From assembly GCA_907163225.1 (NCBI GenBank), contig OU015322.1, forward strand, positions 1,713,001 through 1,777,000: a stretch of DNA of 64,000 nucleotides, given 5' to 3'. Below, one piece after another: positions 40,041-49,201 of the stretch; position 1 is the first letter of the stretch; the number at the start of each line of letters is the position of its first letter. Origin of the DNA: an uncultured Rhodocyclaceae bacterium (GTDB lineage: Bacteria; Pseudomonadota; Gammaproteobacteria; Burkholderiales; Rhodocyclaceae). Both the position numbers and the translations under genes were made by a program. Below the pieces are notes generated by a model, which worked only from the letters and a program-made list of their open reading frames with translations, did no database searches and was not told where the DNA came from.

Positions 40041-40230
40041 AAACCGGGGCAAGGTGAATCTGCCGCCAACCGTCCTGGTACGCTATTGCATGAGTGCACG
40101 CGCGGCATGATAAGACCATCGCCGTGCGTGACCATTGGAACATCATATCGGGTGACCACACTCATTTTGCTATACGATTGCGACTTGCTTCACTGTTTTC
40201 GATGAATAACGGCCAAAGCGGAGTCACGAC

Positions 40231-42915
40231 ATGCGGATGGACATCGAATTTGACGGCTTGCTACGACTGCTAGGTGAGCACCTCTACTCAGATAAGCGTG
40301 TATTCATTCGGGAACTAGTACAGAACGCACATGACTCGATCGTGCGCCGAAGACATGCAGATTCCAATTTGGCAGGTCGCATTGATATCGAGGCTGTTCC
40401 ATCGCAGGGCCGTGTGTCGGTTCGAGACAACGGCTTAGGCATGAGTCGTGACGATCTGATTAGTTACCTGTCCACGATTGCGGCAAGTGCCTCACGGCGG
40501 GCGCGTAGCACGGAAAGCGTGGAAGAAGTCATAGGGCAGCACGGTATCGGCTTCCTCTCAGCCTTCGTAGTCGCTCGCAGCGTTGAGGTACATACTCGAA
40601 AGGTTGGCAGTCAAGATGGATTGAAGTGGATAAATTCGGGAGGAATCGAGTATGAGATAGAAGATTCACCGCGAGCCGACATTGGAACTACGGTGAACGT
40701 AACAGTTGATCTGGACCAGGCCGCGGAGGTTGTAAGTGAAAGCGAGATCCGCAGCATCGTAAGAAAGTACGCAGACTTTCTTCCGATTCCGATCTTCCTT
40801 AACGGCTCCGGAAAGCCAATCAATCTGATGCACTTTCCTTGGGACACAGAGCGAACTGCAACTGAGAACAGAACACTTGACATCCGCATCTTTTTGGAGA
40901 AGCTCCAACGAGACTCAGTGCTCGAGGTAATTCCCTTCTCGTTCACTTCTCCCACCAGAGCCCAGGGTGCCATCTACCTCACCAGAACGCGAGTCCTTGG
41001 TGTCAATTATCCAAGAGACGTTCGTGTCTATCAGAACAGAATGCTCTTAACTGACCGCGGGCAGGAACTACTGCCGACCTGGGCAATATTTGCCAATGGA
41101 GTGGTTGATACACCCGACCTATCTCCGAACGCAGCTCGAGACGACTACGTACGGAATGCTGCATCTGAGACACTCACGGAAGCGCTCGGAGACCTGATTG
41201 TCACGCACTTCACGACACTCTCAAAATCGGACCCGGAAAGATTCCAAGAGATAGTCACATATCACAATCTCGGGTTGATGGCAGCCTGCTATTACCATAG
41301 TGACTTCTTCGACCGATTTTTCCATCTATTGCTGTTTCGAACTAATGCCGCACCATTTCGCATTCCGAGTTCGTCTAGGCAGTCTATAAGTGACTCGGAA
41401 GAAGAGAATTTTCATTCCCTGAATGAGATTCTTGATGCGATTGCTGAATCTGATGCTGTCGGTGAAGTTCTCGAACTACGAATTGTTGTGGATGGCCTAT
41501 CCGTTCGCCAGTTCTTTCGGATGGCAGATGCGGCGGGTGCGCTGGCGATAGACGCGAGCGGACTATTTACGGAAGAGTTGCTGAGGCGAGTAGAAAGCCT
41601 TGGGGTGATTGCACAACTCCGAGGTCGCGGCCTAAAGGTTACACCGATTGAGACTGCCGGTGAACGATCGCTCTTTAAGCCGCCTATTAGACCGAGGGAC
41701 GATGCGGTTTGTGTACTCGCCGAATTCTTTGACCACCGCTCGCGGTTTCTCGAACTCGGTTCACGGCTACGAATCGAAGCAGTCCGAATTCTGCCCGCAG
41801 AGGTGGTCGCGGTAGTGAGGGCGAGCGCAGCGCTAGCAGGCACAGCGGAGGAAGCCCGGCGGCTGATTAGTGATCCTAACGAGTCCGCGAGTGTCAAAGC
41901 GGTTGCAAGAGAGCTTCTGAGACGAAAGGCAAACGAGAAACTTCAGTTGCTCCTAAATGCAGAGAACGAGTTAATAGTTAATCTAGCGCATGCGCACGTT
42001 GCCATTGCTGGTAATGGTCGTACTCCCACGGAAGCAGAGGTAGAGTCTCTCGCCAAGATGCTGCTGCCTGTCTATTACATTGCTGTTATGAACAGTCAAT
42101 CAATGATGCCGCAGGCGGGAAGGGAGCACATCGCAAATGAGTTTACGGGCATGTTGTCGCAGCTACTAAGTTTGAAAAACTCTGCGACGCAGTTGGAGCG
42201 CCGTGCAATGGAAGCCGAAGCACAACTGCGTGCGCTCACCCCCACCGCTCGTGCGCCAGGAGAAGAGCATATCTCATTCTTTTATATCACACCATACTCG
42301 ACGACGTTTCATGAAATCCGAGATGCCGTTAGGTCCGTCGTCGAGGACCGCTGGGGATGTGAGTTGGTCATCTCCTCGGACATGCGGGAGGAGGACTTGC
42401 TGCTTGACAATATTCGATTCCAGATAGAAGCGGCGGATGGTTTCATTGCTGACATAACTGGCTTAAATCCTAATGTTCTCTTTGAATTGGGTGCAGCCCT
42501 GTTTACAAAAAAGGAGCGGCCTGTTGTGCTCCTTCAGAATGGTGTCGAAGCGGAATCATTGCCCGCGGATCTCGAAGGCCTCTTGCGGGTGGACTATTCC
42601 GCAGCCCCGGTTGGGCGTTTGGTCTCCTTCCTCGACTCAGAGATCAGAAAGACCCGTGGCGTCGATGAGATGCTTAAGGACGTAAGCAGACCTCGGGTTG
42701 TTGGGATCGATGTGGTTCGCCGCGCGCTACAATCTTCTGGCTTTGATACTCAGCAATTGGATCTGCAAGGGCTTGTCCGGTCTCTCCGAACGGAACAACA
42801 ATGGCGGCGCGTCTCTGACTCTGACATTCGAGGCCTTCTACCCAGAAATCTTGGCCATCTCGCTGGTCTGATGCGAGATTCCGTTCTGAGATTGCTAGAC
42901 AATGGAAACCATTGA
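40231..42915 (+). CDS. HSP90-like ATPase fused to a TIR/deoxyribosyltransferase-like domain
   Basis: 894 residues. Residues 1-210 form an HSP90-type GHKL ATPase: E28, N32 and D35 in IRELVQNAHDS, D66 in VRDNGLGMS, and GQHGIGF at 102-108. An HSP90-middle-like region follows to about 340 (RVYQNRMLLTDRGQELLP). A long region to about 670 has no assignment. Residues 675-790 (EEHISFFYITPYSTTFHEIR, then AADGFIADITGLNPNVLFEL) resemble TIR-like and nucleoside 2-deoxyribosyltransferase-like domains, with a likely catalytic Glu752 in FELGAA. No dedicated HSP90 dimer domain is evident. This suggests an ATP-driven sensor with a nucleotide- or NAD-attacking effector. The stop overlaps the next gene by 14 bases. 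The defence role is inferred. Confidence 0.78.
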   Translation: MRMDIEFDGLLRLLGEHLYSDKRVFIRELVQNAHDSIVRRRHADSNLAGRIDIEAVPSQGRVSVRDNGLGMSRDDLISYLSTIAASASRRARSTESVEEVIGQHGIGFLSAFVVARSVEVHTRKVGSQDGLKWINSGGIEYEIEDSPRADIGTTVNVTVDLDQAAEVVSESEIRSIVRKYADFLPIPIFLNGSGKPINLMHFPWDTERTATENRTLDIRIFLEKLQRDSVLEVIPFSFTSPTRAQGAIYLTRTRVLGVNYPRDVRVYQNRMLLTDRGQELLPTWAIFANGVVDTPDLSPNAARDDYVRNAASETLTEALGDLIVTHFTTLSKSDPERFQEIVTYHNLGLMAACYYHSDFFDRFFHLLLFRTNAAPFRIPSSSRQSISDSEEENFHSLNEILDAIAESDAVGEVLELRIVVDGLSVRQFFRMADAAGALAIDASGLFTEELLRRVESLGVIAQLRGRGLKVTPIETAGERSLFKPPIRPRDDAVCVLAEFFDHRSRFLELGSRLRIEAVRILPAEVVAVVRASAALAGTAEEARRLISDPNESASVKAVARELLRRKANEKLQLLLNAENELIVNLAHAHVAIAGNGRTPTEAEVESLAKMLLPVYYIAVMNSQSMMPQAGREHIANEFTGMLSQLLSLKNSATQLERRAMEAEAQLRALTPTARAPGEEHISFFYITPYSTTFHEIRDAVRSVVEDRWGCELVISSDMREEDLLLDNIRFQIEAADGFIADITGLNPNVLFELGAALFTKKERPVVLLQNGVEAESLPADLEGLLRVDYSAAPVGRLVSFLDSEIRKTRGVDEMLKDVSRPRVVGIDVVRRALQSSGFDTQQLDLQGLVRSLRTEQQWRRVSDSDIRGLLPRNLGHLAGLMRDSVLRLLDNGNH

Positions 42916-44074
42916 CGATCCGTTTACCGAATTCGTAGATTTGGGCAAGGACGCGGCCACGTCAGTTCTCAACGCGCAATGGCGCCGCGCTCTGGTGTCC
43001 ACAGTTCGCCGCGCGCGAGTTGGCCGCGAACTGTTTGGCAATGAGATATACTTCCACCTAATGGCCGAGGCGGCTGAGATCGCATTTGCCGGCCGATTGC
43101 TCTCTGACGCCTACGCTGTTTACCTTGAAGCTGTCCAGGAGCTTAGCGCTCTGGAGTCGCATACGGCGGCAGTAGCAAGATTGAGGAGTTCTCTACTCGC
43201 GCTGTTCTGTTCATTCAACGAAAAATTGGATGAGGTTTGGTCCATCATCGCAGAAACGCGAGACTGGATGCAGCGCATCGAAGCATTTGATCCAGTATCT
43301 GCCGCGAACATACGGTCGCAGCTTGAGCAGTACTCAATGAATCAAAACGCAGCGATTGCGGCTCTACTGGATGCAGTCCCGTTCGCCAGGCCACTTACGG
43401 AGACGGGTTTATGGAACACGAGTCGAGAGAGTATTCTGTTCGCGGCCGCTGTCCTTACTACCGAAGCCGGCCGTGCCGAGACTGCACGAAGTCTGTTTCA
43501 AGAATTCGAGCAGTCTACGATCCGCGAAGCGGTGATAGACGAACAGTGGAACGCTATCTCCGCTGTTCTGAGCATGTATAAGCAAATTATCCGATTTCAA
43601 TTGAATCCGGTCGAGAAGGAGATGATGGGGTTGCGTGGTTACGTCGGTGCGATGTTTGCCAGAAGCGATGCTCGATCGCTCATGACTGTTGTAACCGGTG
43701 AGATCTTGCTCGGTAACGCGTTGGCTGCGCGCAGGATCGTAAATCGATCCCTCTGCTTAAAGAAGGGCTATGGTGCGCGCTTCCTCTGGCGAGAGATAAT
43801 TGTAATCATCCGGCTCAATGAACTCTTTTCCGCTCGTGGCTTGGACCCAATCGACATTCGTCATTCAATGATTAAGCGACTCAAGAGAAATAGGCCTTCA
43901 ATGCTAAAGCTTGGAGAGTCGCTCGACTTGGAAACCCGGGCCTTGAGGTCGATTCGTAGTCTTGTGCGGTATTCCGGGATCATGGACAGGCGATTCGCTA
44001 CATCGAACTATTCGGCGCACGCGGAAAGATACGCCTTGGCGATTGGCCGTGCAAACGCCTTCAGTGACGGATAG
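42902..44074 (+). CDS. Unknown helical partner of the HSP90-TIR-like protein
   Basis: 390 residues, almost entirely predicted helical by eye (long runs of Ala, Leu, Glu, Arg), with no membrane helix and no recognised domain. A TPR-like or HEAT-like scaffold is possible because several 30-40 residue helical pairs follow one another. Its ATG lies 14 bases inside the upstream gene, so translation is coupled and the two proteins probably act together. Codon use and moderate GC match the partner rather than the core chromosome. Confidence 0.65.
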   Translation: METIDDPFTEFVDLGKDAATSVLNAQWRRALVSTVRRARVGRELFGNEIYFHLMAEAAEIAFAGRLLSDAYAVYLEAVQELSALESHTAAVARLRSSLLALFCSFNEKLDEVWSIIAETRDWMQRIEAFDPVSAANIRSQLEQYSMNQNAAIAALLDAVPFARPLTETGLWNTSRESILFAAAVLTTEAGRAETARSLFQEFEQSTIREAVIDEQWNAISAVLSMYKQIIRFQLNPVEKEMMGLRGYVGAMFARSDARSLMTVVTGEILLGNALAARRIVNRSLCLKKGYGARFLWREIIVIIRLNELFSARGLDPIDIRHSMIKRLKRNRPSMLKLGESLDLETRALRSIRSLVRYSGIMDRRFATSNYSAHAERYALAIGRANAFSDG

Positions 44075-44377
44075 CGAGGGGCTAAGTCGAGTGCTGCCGT
44101 CATGTAGATCGCGGAATGTCTGAGGCGCTCTAGATAGTTGAAGGATTAGTCATGAATGCACAAGGCCTGGAAGCAATCTTTGACTAGTGCGCGAGTACTA
44201 GGTCGGTCAGCTGCGCGATGGCTGTTTGGCAGGGTGGCGCGTCAACGGTGGATGGTGTGTGAGGCCTAACGAATGAAAGGGACTTCCCCGTCCCGAATTA
44301 GCGGCGGAAGCCGCTGGCAGCAGATGCTGCCATGATTGAGTTTCCACACTGAATCATTCACTCGAAAGGGGAAGTCC
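44075..44377. other. Left flank of the interrupted IS110 element
   Basis: No gene. The right part (from about 44260) carries short hairpins and leads straight into the IS110 transposase start, so it is probably the left end of that IS. The exact IS border was not determined. Confidence 0.45.
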
Positions 44378-44420
44378 ATGAATATTGTCACCGTAGGCAT
44401 CGATCTCGCCAAGAATGTAT
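44378..44420 (+). pseudogene. IS110-family transposase, 5' fragment
   Basis: MNIVTVGIDLAKNV is the typical start of IS110 transposases (the DEDD-type first aspartate is in GIDLAKN). The frame is cut at 44420 by an IS66-type insertion and resumes at 46957 as FALHGIDQSGKAV. Removing the IS66 element and one copy of its 8-base duplication joins the two parts exactly. Confidence 0.9.
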
Positions 44421-44501
44421 GTAAGCCCCCGGCAAACCCATCTGTAATTCGAGCTTGGCAATGAGGAAGATCGCGTCCACCAAACAGAATAGGTGGACAC
44501 G

Positions 44502-44873
44502 ATGGAAACGCGAATTGTGAATCTTCCCCGGCGGCGGTACAGCGCGGAGTTCAAGAAAGAGGTTGCGCTCTCCTGCAGTGAGCCGAATGTATCGATTGCC
44601 CGAGTGGCCTTGCATCATGGCCTGAATGCAAATCTGCTCAGACGTTGGGTGGTCGAGCATGGCGTCACGGGAGGGAATCGCAAGGCGAGGCAAGGAGGCG
44701 ACAGTCAGCCGCCAGCCCTGCCGGAATTTGTGCCGGTTCCAATCCCGCCCCAGACTGTTCCGGAGCGGCCAATACAAATTCAGGTTTTACGTGGCCATAC
44801 GACGGTAAAGATTGAGTGGCCAGCCCAGGCGGCAGGGGATTGTGCGGCCTGGTTGCGCGACTGGCTGAAATGA
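44502..44873 (+). CDS. tnpA: IS66 accessory protein TnpA
   Basis: 123 residues. RRRYSAEFKKEVALSCSEPN and IARVALHHGLNANLLRRWV form the helix-turn-helix of IS66 TnpA (IS3/IS911-like N-terminus). The ATG at 44502 has AGGTGG upstream. Its stop overlaps the tnpB start by 4 bases. Confidence 0.9.
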   Translation: METRIVNLPRRRYSAEFKKEVALSCSEPNVSIARVALHHGLNANLLRRWVVEHGVTGGNRKARQGGDSQPPALPEFVPVPIPPQTVPERPIQIQVLRGHTTVKIEWPAQAAGDCAAWLRDWLK

Positions 44874-45199
44874 TCCGGGTCGATGCCTTGTGGCTATCGA
44901 CCAGACCATTGGATATGCGCGCGGGAACGGAGACGATTCTGTCACAGGTGGTCAGGGTGTTTGGCGAAGCAAAGCCACATCAGGCCTATCTGTTTGCCAA
45001 CCGGCGCGGCAATCGCCTGAAGGTGCTGGTGCATGACGGCTACGGGGTCTGGCTGGCGAGTCGTCGTCTGAATCAGGGACGGTTTCAACTGCGGATCGGT
45101 GAGGGCCACGTCGCACTGACCCGGCCCCAGTTTGATGCCCTGATTCTGGGGCTGCCCTGGGAGCGATTGGCCGATGGCGGGGTGATTCGGCTTCTTTGA
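44870..45199 (+). CDS. tnpB: IS66 accessory protein TnpB
   Basis: 109 residues with the IS66 Orf2 pattern: LWLSTRPLDMRAGTETIL, HQAYLFANRRGNRLKVLVHD and LPWERL near the end. It is required with TnpA and TnpC for transposition of IS66 members. Overlaps tnpA as ATGA. Confidence 0.93.
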   Translation: MIRVDALWLSTRPLDMRAGTETILSQVVRVFGEAKPHQAYLFANRRGNRLKVLVHDGYGVWLASRRLNQGRFQLRIGEGHVALTRPQFDALILGLPWERLADGGVIRLL

Positions 45200-45252
45200 C
45201 TGTCCACTATTGGGGAAGTCCACGATAGCCGGGACGTGGTTTGGCCGGCATC

Positions 45253-46782
45253 ATGCTGTTCATGACGCTGCCTGCCGACCTTGACCACCTTGATGCCGAA
45301 ACCCTGCGCGAAATCGTGCGCCGGCAAGCCGAGGTCATTACCCGGAACGACCACGAACTCAACTGGCGCCAGGCGAAGATCGACAAGCTCACGCATGAGG
45401 TGGCGTATTACAAGCGTCACTACTTTGGGGTGAAGGCCGAGCGCCTGCCCGTTGAGCAGGGCCAGTTGTTTGAAGAAACCCTCGCCGCCGACATGGCTGC
45501 GATGACCGAAGAACTGGCTCAGCTATCCGCACCGAAGCCGAAGGGCCAGGCCAAACGTAGCCCCCTGCCGCCGGAATTACCGCGCACCGAGATTCATCAC
45601 GAACCGGAATCGAGCACTTGTGCCTGTGGCTGTCAGATGAAGCGGATCGGCGAGGATGTTGCCGAGAAGCTGGACTACACGCCGGGCACTTTTACGGTTG
45701 AGCGTCACATCCGTGGGAAGTGGGCCTGTGCCCAATTCGAAACGCTGGTTCAGGCCCCGGTGCCGGCGCATGTGATCGACAAGGGCATCCCGACGACGGG
45801 ATTGCTGGCGCATGTGCTCATCGCGAAATATCTGGACCACCTGCCGTTGTATCGGCAGGAAGGCATCTTCGGTCGGGCCGGATTGCCGATTCCCCAATCG
45901 ACCCTGGCCCAGTGGGTTGGACAGATGGGGGTTGCCCTGCAACCACTGGTCGATGCCTTGAAAGTCGAGATGCTCACCTACCCAGTGCTGCATGCCGATG
46001 AGACGCCAGTGGCGATGCTTGACCCGGGTGCTGGCAAGACCCATCGGGCCTATCTGTGGTCGTACAGCATCGGGGCTTTTGAGCCAGTCAAGGCGGTCAT
46101 CTATGACTTTGCCGAGAGTCGAGCTGGCAAACATGCCCGGGAATTCCTGGGCAACTGGCGAGGTACCCTCGTTTGCGACGATTACTCAGGCTACAAAGCG
46201 CTGATTGCCGAGGGGGTGACGGAGGCTGGCTGCATGGCGCATGCGCGCCGAAAATTCTTCGATCTGCACGCCAATAATCAGAGTCAAATCGCCGAGCAGG
46301 CGCTGAAATACATCCAGCGGCTCTACGCCATTGAGCGCGAGCTTGCGGAGCTTCCTCCCGAGGAGCGACGACGAATCCGGCAGGAAGAAGCGCAGCCCAT
46401 TCTCGATGAATTTCACGACTGGCTGAGCCGATACCGACTACAAGTGCCCAATGGATCATCCACCGCCAAAGCGATTGATTACAGTCTCAATCGCTGGACG
46501 GCACTCATCCTTTACGTCCAGGATGGTCAGGTACCGATTGATAACAACTGGATTGAGAACCGCATCAGACCGATTGCCACCGGCCGGAAGAACTGGCTAT
46601 TTGCCGGCAGCCTTCGCGCCGGCAAACGGGCTGCGGCGATCATGAGTTTGATCCAGTCGGCCAAGCTCAATGGCCATGACCCCTTCCTCTATCTGAAGGA
46701 CGTCCTCTCCCGCCTGCCCACCCAGCCCAATAGCCGCATCGGCGAATTGCTACCCCATAACTGGCAAGCAAGCCAATTCTGA
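45253..46782 (+). CDS. tnpC: IS66 transposase TnpC
   Basis: About 509 residues. An N-terminal leucine-zipper-like region (LREIVRRQAEVITRNDHELN) and a zinc-finger-like CACGCQMKRIGED are followed by the DDE core: first Asp in HADETPVAM, second in CDDYSGYKAL, Glu in NNWIENRIRPIATGRKNWLF. It is intact. A TTG at 45241 could extend it by four residues. Confidence 0.93.
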   Translation: MLFMTLPADLDHLDAETLREIVRRQAEVITRNDHELNWRQAKIDKLTHEVAYYKRHYFGVKAERLPVEQGQLFEETLAADMAAMTEELAQLSAPKPKGQAKRSPLPPELPRTEIHHEPESSTCACGCQMKRIGEDVAEKLDYTPGTFTVERHIRGKWACAQFETLVQAPVPAHVIDKGIPTTGLLAHVLIAKYLDHLPLYRQEGIFGRAGLPIPQSTLAQWVGQMGVALQPLVDALKVEMLTYPVLHADETPVAMLDPGAGKTHRAYLWSYSIGAFEPVKAVIYDFAESRAGKHAREFLGNWRGTLVCDDYSGYKALIAEGVTEAGCMAHARRKFFDLHANNQSQIAEQALKYIQRLYAIERELAELPPEERRRIRQEEAQPILDEFHDWLSRYRLQVPNGSSTAKAIDYSLNRWTALILYVQDGQVPIDNNWIENRIRPIATGRKNWLFAGSLRAGKRAAAIMSLIQSAKLNGHDPFLYLKDVLSRLPTQPNSRIGELLPHNWQASQF

Positions 46783-46956
46783 GCCCCCCCCTCAAACAAC
46801 AAAGGGATCAACACGCTGCCAACTAGACGGGGATCAAACCCTCGAAAACCTTGGCTTTCCAAGCCAATTTGCCAACTTAAATATCACTAGATCAAAAGTT
46901 GGCAAGCAAAACCCAATCTCCATCAAGATGGGATTACCGGGAGCTTACGAATGTAT

Positions 46957-47162
46957 TCGCTTTGCATGGTATTGACCAGAGCGGCAAGGCGGTTTTTATC
47001 AAACCCGAGGTGGTTCGCGGGCAATTGCTGGAAATGGTCGCCCACCTGCCGCCGTGCCTGATCGGCATGGAAGCCTGCTCCGGCGCCCACTACTGGGCGC
47101 GGGAATTCAGCCGCTTCGGTCACACCGTCAAACTGATGGCCCCCAAGTTCGTCGCGCCCTAC
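46957..47162 (+). pseudogene. IS110-family transposase, continuation, truncated
   Basis: FALHGIDQSGKAVFIKPEVV through to KLMAPKFVAPY continues the transposase begun at 44378. It stops being IS110-like at about 47162, where the sequence changes abruptly to an inverted recombinase stub. The serine-containing C-terminal domain is absent, so the gene is dead. Confidence 0.88.
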
Positions 47163-47220
47163 GCTCGGCAAAGCCCCGCAGGAGCATGGCGTTATCCATC
47201 CGTTGCCTGAGTTCAGTCAT
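47163..47220 (-). pseudogene. N-terminal stub of another tyrosine recombinase
   Basis: On the minus strand, from the ATG at 47220, the sequence reads MTELRQRMDNAMLLRGFAER. This resembles the start of XerC/D-like recombinases found beside IS91 or integron-like elements. It ends at the IS110 junction after about 19 codons. A GAGGAG ribosome site is kept upstream. Confidence 0.6.
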
Positions 47221-47438
47221 GTCGTTCTCCTCGTCAATTCGGGAACATTCCCGAATCACAGGATCGAACAACTAGGCCAACGCAGAATGCCAAACGCGGT
47301 GGCCGGTTTCCCCAACCACCACGTCAGCGGTTTAGTTCAACATACGTTATCCGGCAAGTTAGGTAAATCTGCCAGTGGTAATAGAAATTGCTTTTTCTGA
47401 ATGACGGCTACAGGGAAAGATGCCGACCGGCTGCTTCT
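47221..47438. other. Flank of the recombinase stub with a 20-base palindrome
   Basis: No gene. ATTCGGGAA-CA-TTCCCGAAT at 47237-47256 is a perfect inverted repeat 17 bases before the recombinase stub start, the place of an operator. The rest shows nothing I can assign. Confidence 0.5.
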
Positions 47439-49069
47439 GGCCCAGAGTGTGTAAAAACGCCGTGAAGAGCCAGCCCGGGGGCAGTTGTCACAAGTAATTT
47501 GGCCGTGGCAAGGCGGAAACATTGATTGGGAACAACAAAGAGAATGGCAAAAAGGCCCTACGGGGCCTGCATCGCTCCAATTAATGCCGCAACTCCCAAG
47601 ATTTTCATCACCCGCTTCAAGTTGTAGGCAAGTACCTGCAGGCTCATTTCAGTACTAACCCGATCCAGTGTCCGAGTCAGGAAATGAGCGCTGCCCATCC
47701 ATAATTTAAGTGTTCCGAACGGATGCTCAACCGTCTGGCGGCGAATTCGCATGCTGTCAGGCGCGCGATCCAGTCGGATCTGCATGTCCTCCAGGACGGT
47801 TTGATGCTCCCAGCGACTGACGCGTCGATAATCGCTTGGCGTGCATTGTTCCTTGATGGCGCAACGCGGGCAGTGCGAACTCCAGTAGCGATGGAGCTTT
47901 AGTCCCTTTTCGATACAAGAGAAGCGCCAGATCAAACGCTGCCCTGCCGGGCACTGATACTCATCGGTGGCCGGATCATAGATGAAGTCGGCCTTATCGA
48001 AACGACCGTCTGCCTTGGCGCCAGAGGTTCCCGTTTTGGGGACGATGGCGGTAATGCCTGCTTCTTGGCAGGCCAATATTTCCTCACCTTTGAAATATCC
48101 TCGATCAGCGATCACTGTCAGATCATTGGCACCAATTGCTACTCGCGCCTGCTTGGCCATGTTCGAGAGCTGATCACGGTCAGTACCGATGTTGGTGACC
48201 TCGTGAGCCACGATCAGATGATGCTGTGCATCAACCGCCGTCTGCACGTTGTAGCCCACGACACCTGTGCCGCGTGTCTTCATGGAGCGGGCATCCGGAT
48301 CGGTCAGGGAAATCTGCTTGTCCGGTGATTGCTCAAGTTCGACCTCGATCTCCTTGAGCTTTTGCATTTGCGCCTTCAGTGCCGAAATCTTGTCAGTAAG
48401 GCGCTCTGTCTTGGCTTGGGCGATTTCCGGCGCCTGCCGATCTGCCGTATCCAAGTCGGTCAAATATCGATTGATGCTTGATTTAATCTCTTCCATTCGA
48501 CGCTGTAATTTCGCCCGGGTGAAATTCCGGTCCCGGTTATTCACCGCCTTGAATTTGCTACCGTCGATGGCAACCAAGGATTCGGTGAAGAAATTCAATT
48601 GCTGACACAGGATGACGAATTGACGGCAAGCATTGCGGATGGACTTGCCATTGTCCTTGCGGAAGTTGGCAATCGTCTTGTGGTCAGGCGTGAGCGTCCC
48701 ATCAGCCACATCAGTTCAACATTACGTTGCGCTTCTCGCTCTAATCGGCGGCTCGACTGGATGCGGTTGAGATAGCCGTAGATATAGAGTTTTAGCAGTA
48801 CTGCCGGATGGTAGGCTGGCCGACCAGTTCCTGCCGGATCAACACCGTCGAACCCGAGTTGGCCGAGAGATAGTTCATCGACGAAGACATCGATCACTCG
48901 GACCGGATTCGAATCACTTATGTAGTCGTCAATCAGCTCCGGCAGCAATGTGCTTTGAGTCCTGCTCTCGCCTTGAACGAAACGCTTCATCTCGCCCACC
49001 TCATCATCAATGCCTATTGCATTGACCTGGCCAAGCAAAATTCGTTCACGTTTTTACACACTCTGGGCC
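47439..49069. mobile_element. IS1182-family insertion sequence, inactivated
   Basis: 1631 bp between 21-base inverted repeats: GGCCCAGAGTGTGTAAAAAC and one more base at 47439-47459, with the complement at 49049-49069. It holds one transposase gene on the minus strand, broken by a frameshift. No clear target duplication is seen. Confidence 0.85.
47558..48990 (-). pseudogene. IS1182-family transposase with frameshift
   Basis: From the ATG at 48990 (MKRFVQGESRTQSTLLPELI, with AGGTGGG upstream) the frame runs to ELMWLMGR near 48697, then shifts; the continuation LTPDHKTIANFRKDNGKSIR to the stop at 47558 is in another frame. Family members are read as one protein, and a single missing base around 48694-48696 explains the break. 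DDE-type residues lie in both parts (AIDGSKFKAVNNRDRN; VIADRGYFKGEE). Confidence 0.88.
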
Positions 49070-49201
49070 GGACTCGGACCTAGCCAGTTGCGAAATCGTA
49101 CATGGCATTTGAATTCCGCAGTGCACAAAGCTTAACCAAAATTCGCGCCCGCCCACCGGAATCTGCATCAACAGAACGACGATTGTGGGTAATCAGTGGT
49201 T

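Larger units (their letters stand above)
38979..40230. other. 1.25-kb gene-poor region before the HSP90-like gene
   Basis: No supported protein gene. It contains a MITE-like element (39240-39388), a hairpin at 39713-39731 (CCCTCACC/GGTGAGGG), an inverted repeat GTCAAGGG/CCCTTGAC near 39937-39975, and a 40-base near-perfect palindrome at 40001-40040. The structures could be remnants of mobile elements or a regulatory/RNA component upstream of the defence-like pair. Confidence 0.45.
44421..46948. mobile_element. IS66-family insertion sequence, complete
   Basis: 2528 bp. The left end GTAAGCCCCCGGCAAACCCA and right end (complement) GTAAGCTCCCGGTAATCCCA are imperfect inverted repeats of the IS66 type. 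The 8-base target duplication GAATGTAT is present at 44413-44420 and 46949-46956. It encodes tnpA, tnpB and tnpC in the usual order, all intact, so it may be active. Confidence 0.95.

Noticed and set aside
37680-40230. CRISPR array
   Set aside because: Repeats are inverted hairpins of differing sequence, not regularly spaced direct repeats; no cas genes in the window.
47230-47440. Integron attC site
   Set aside because: GTTATCC and AAC words near 47342-47351 hinted at one, but no paired core sites and inverted arms of an attC could be found.
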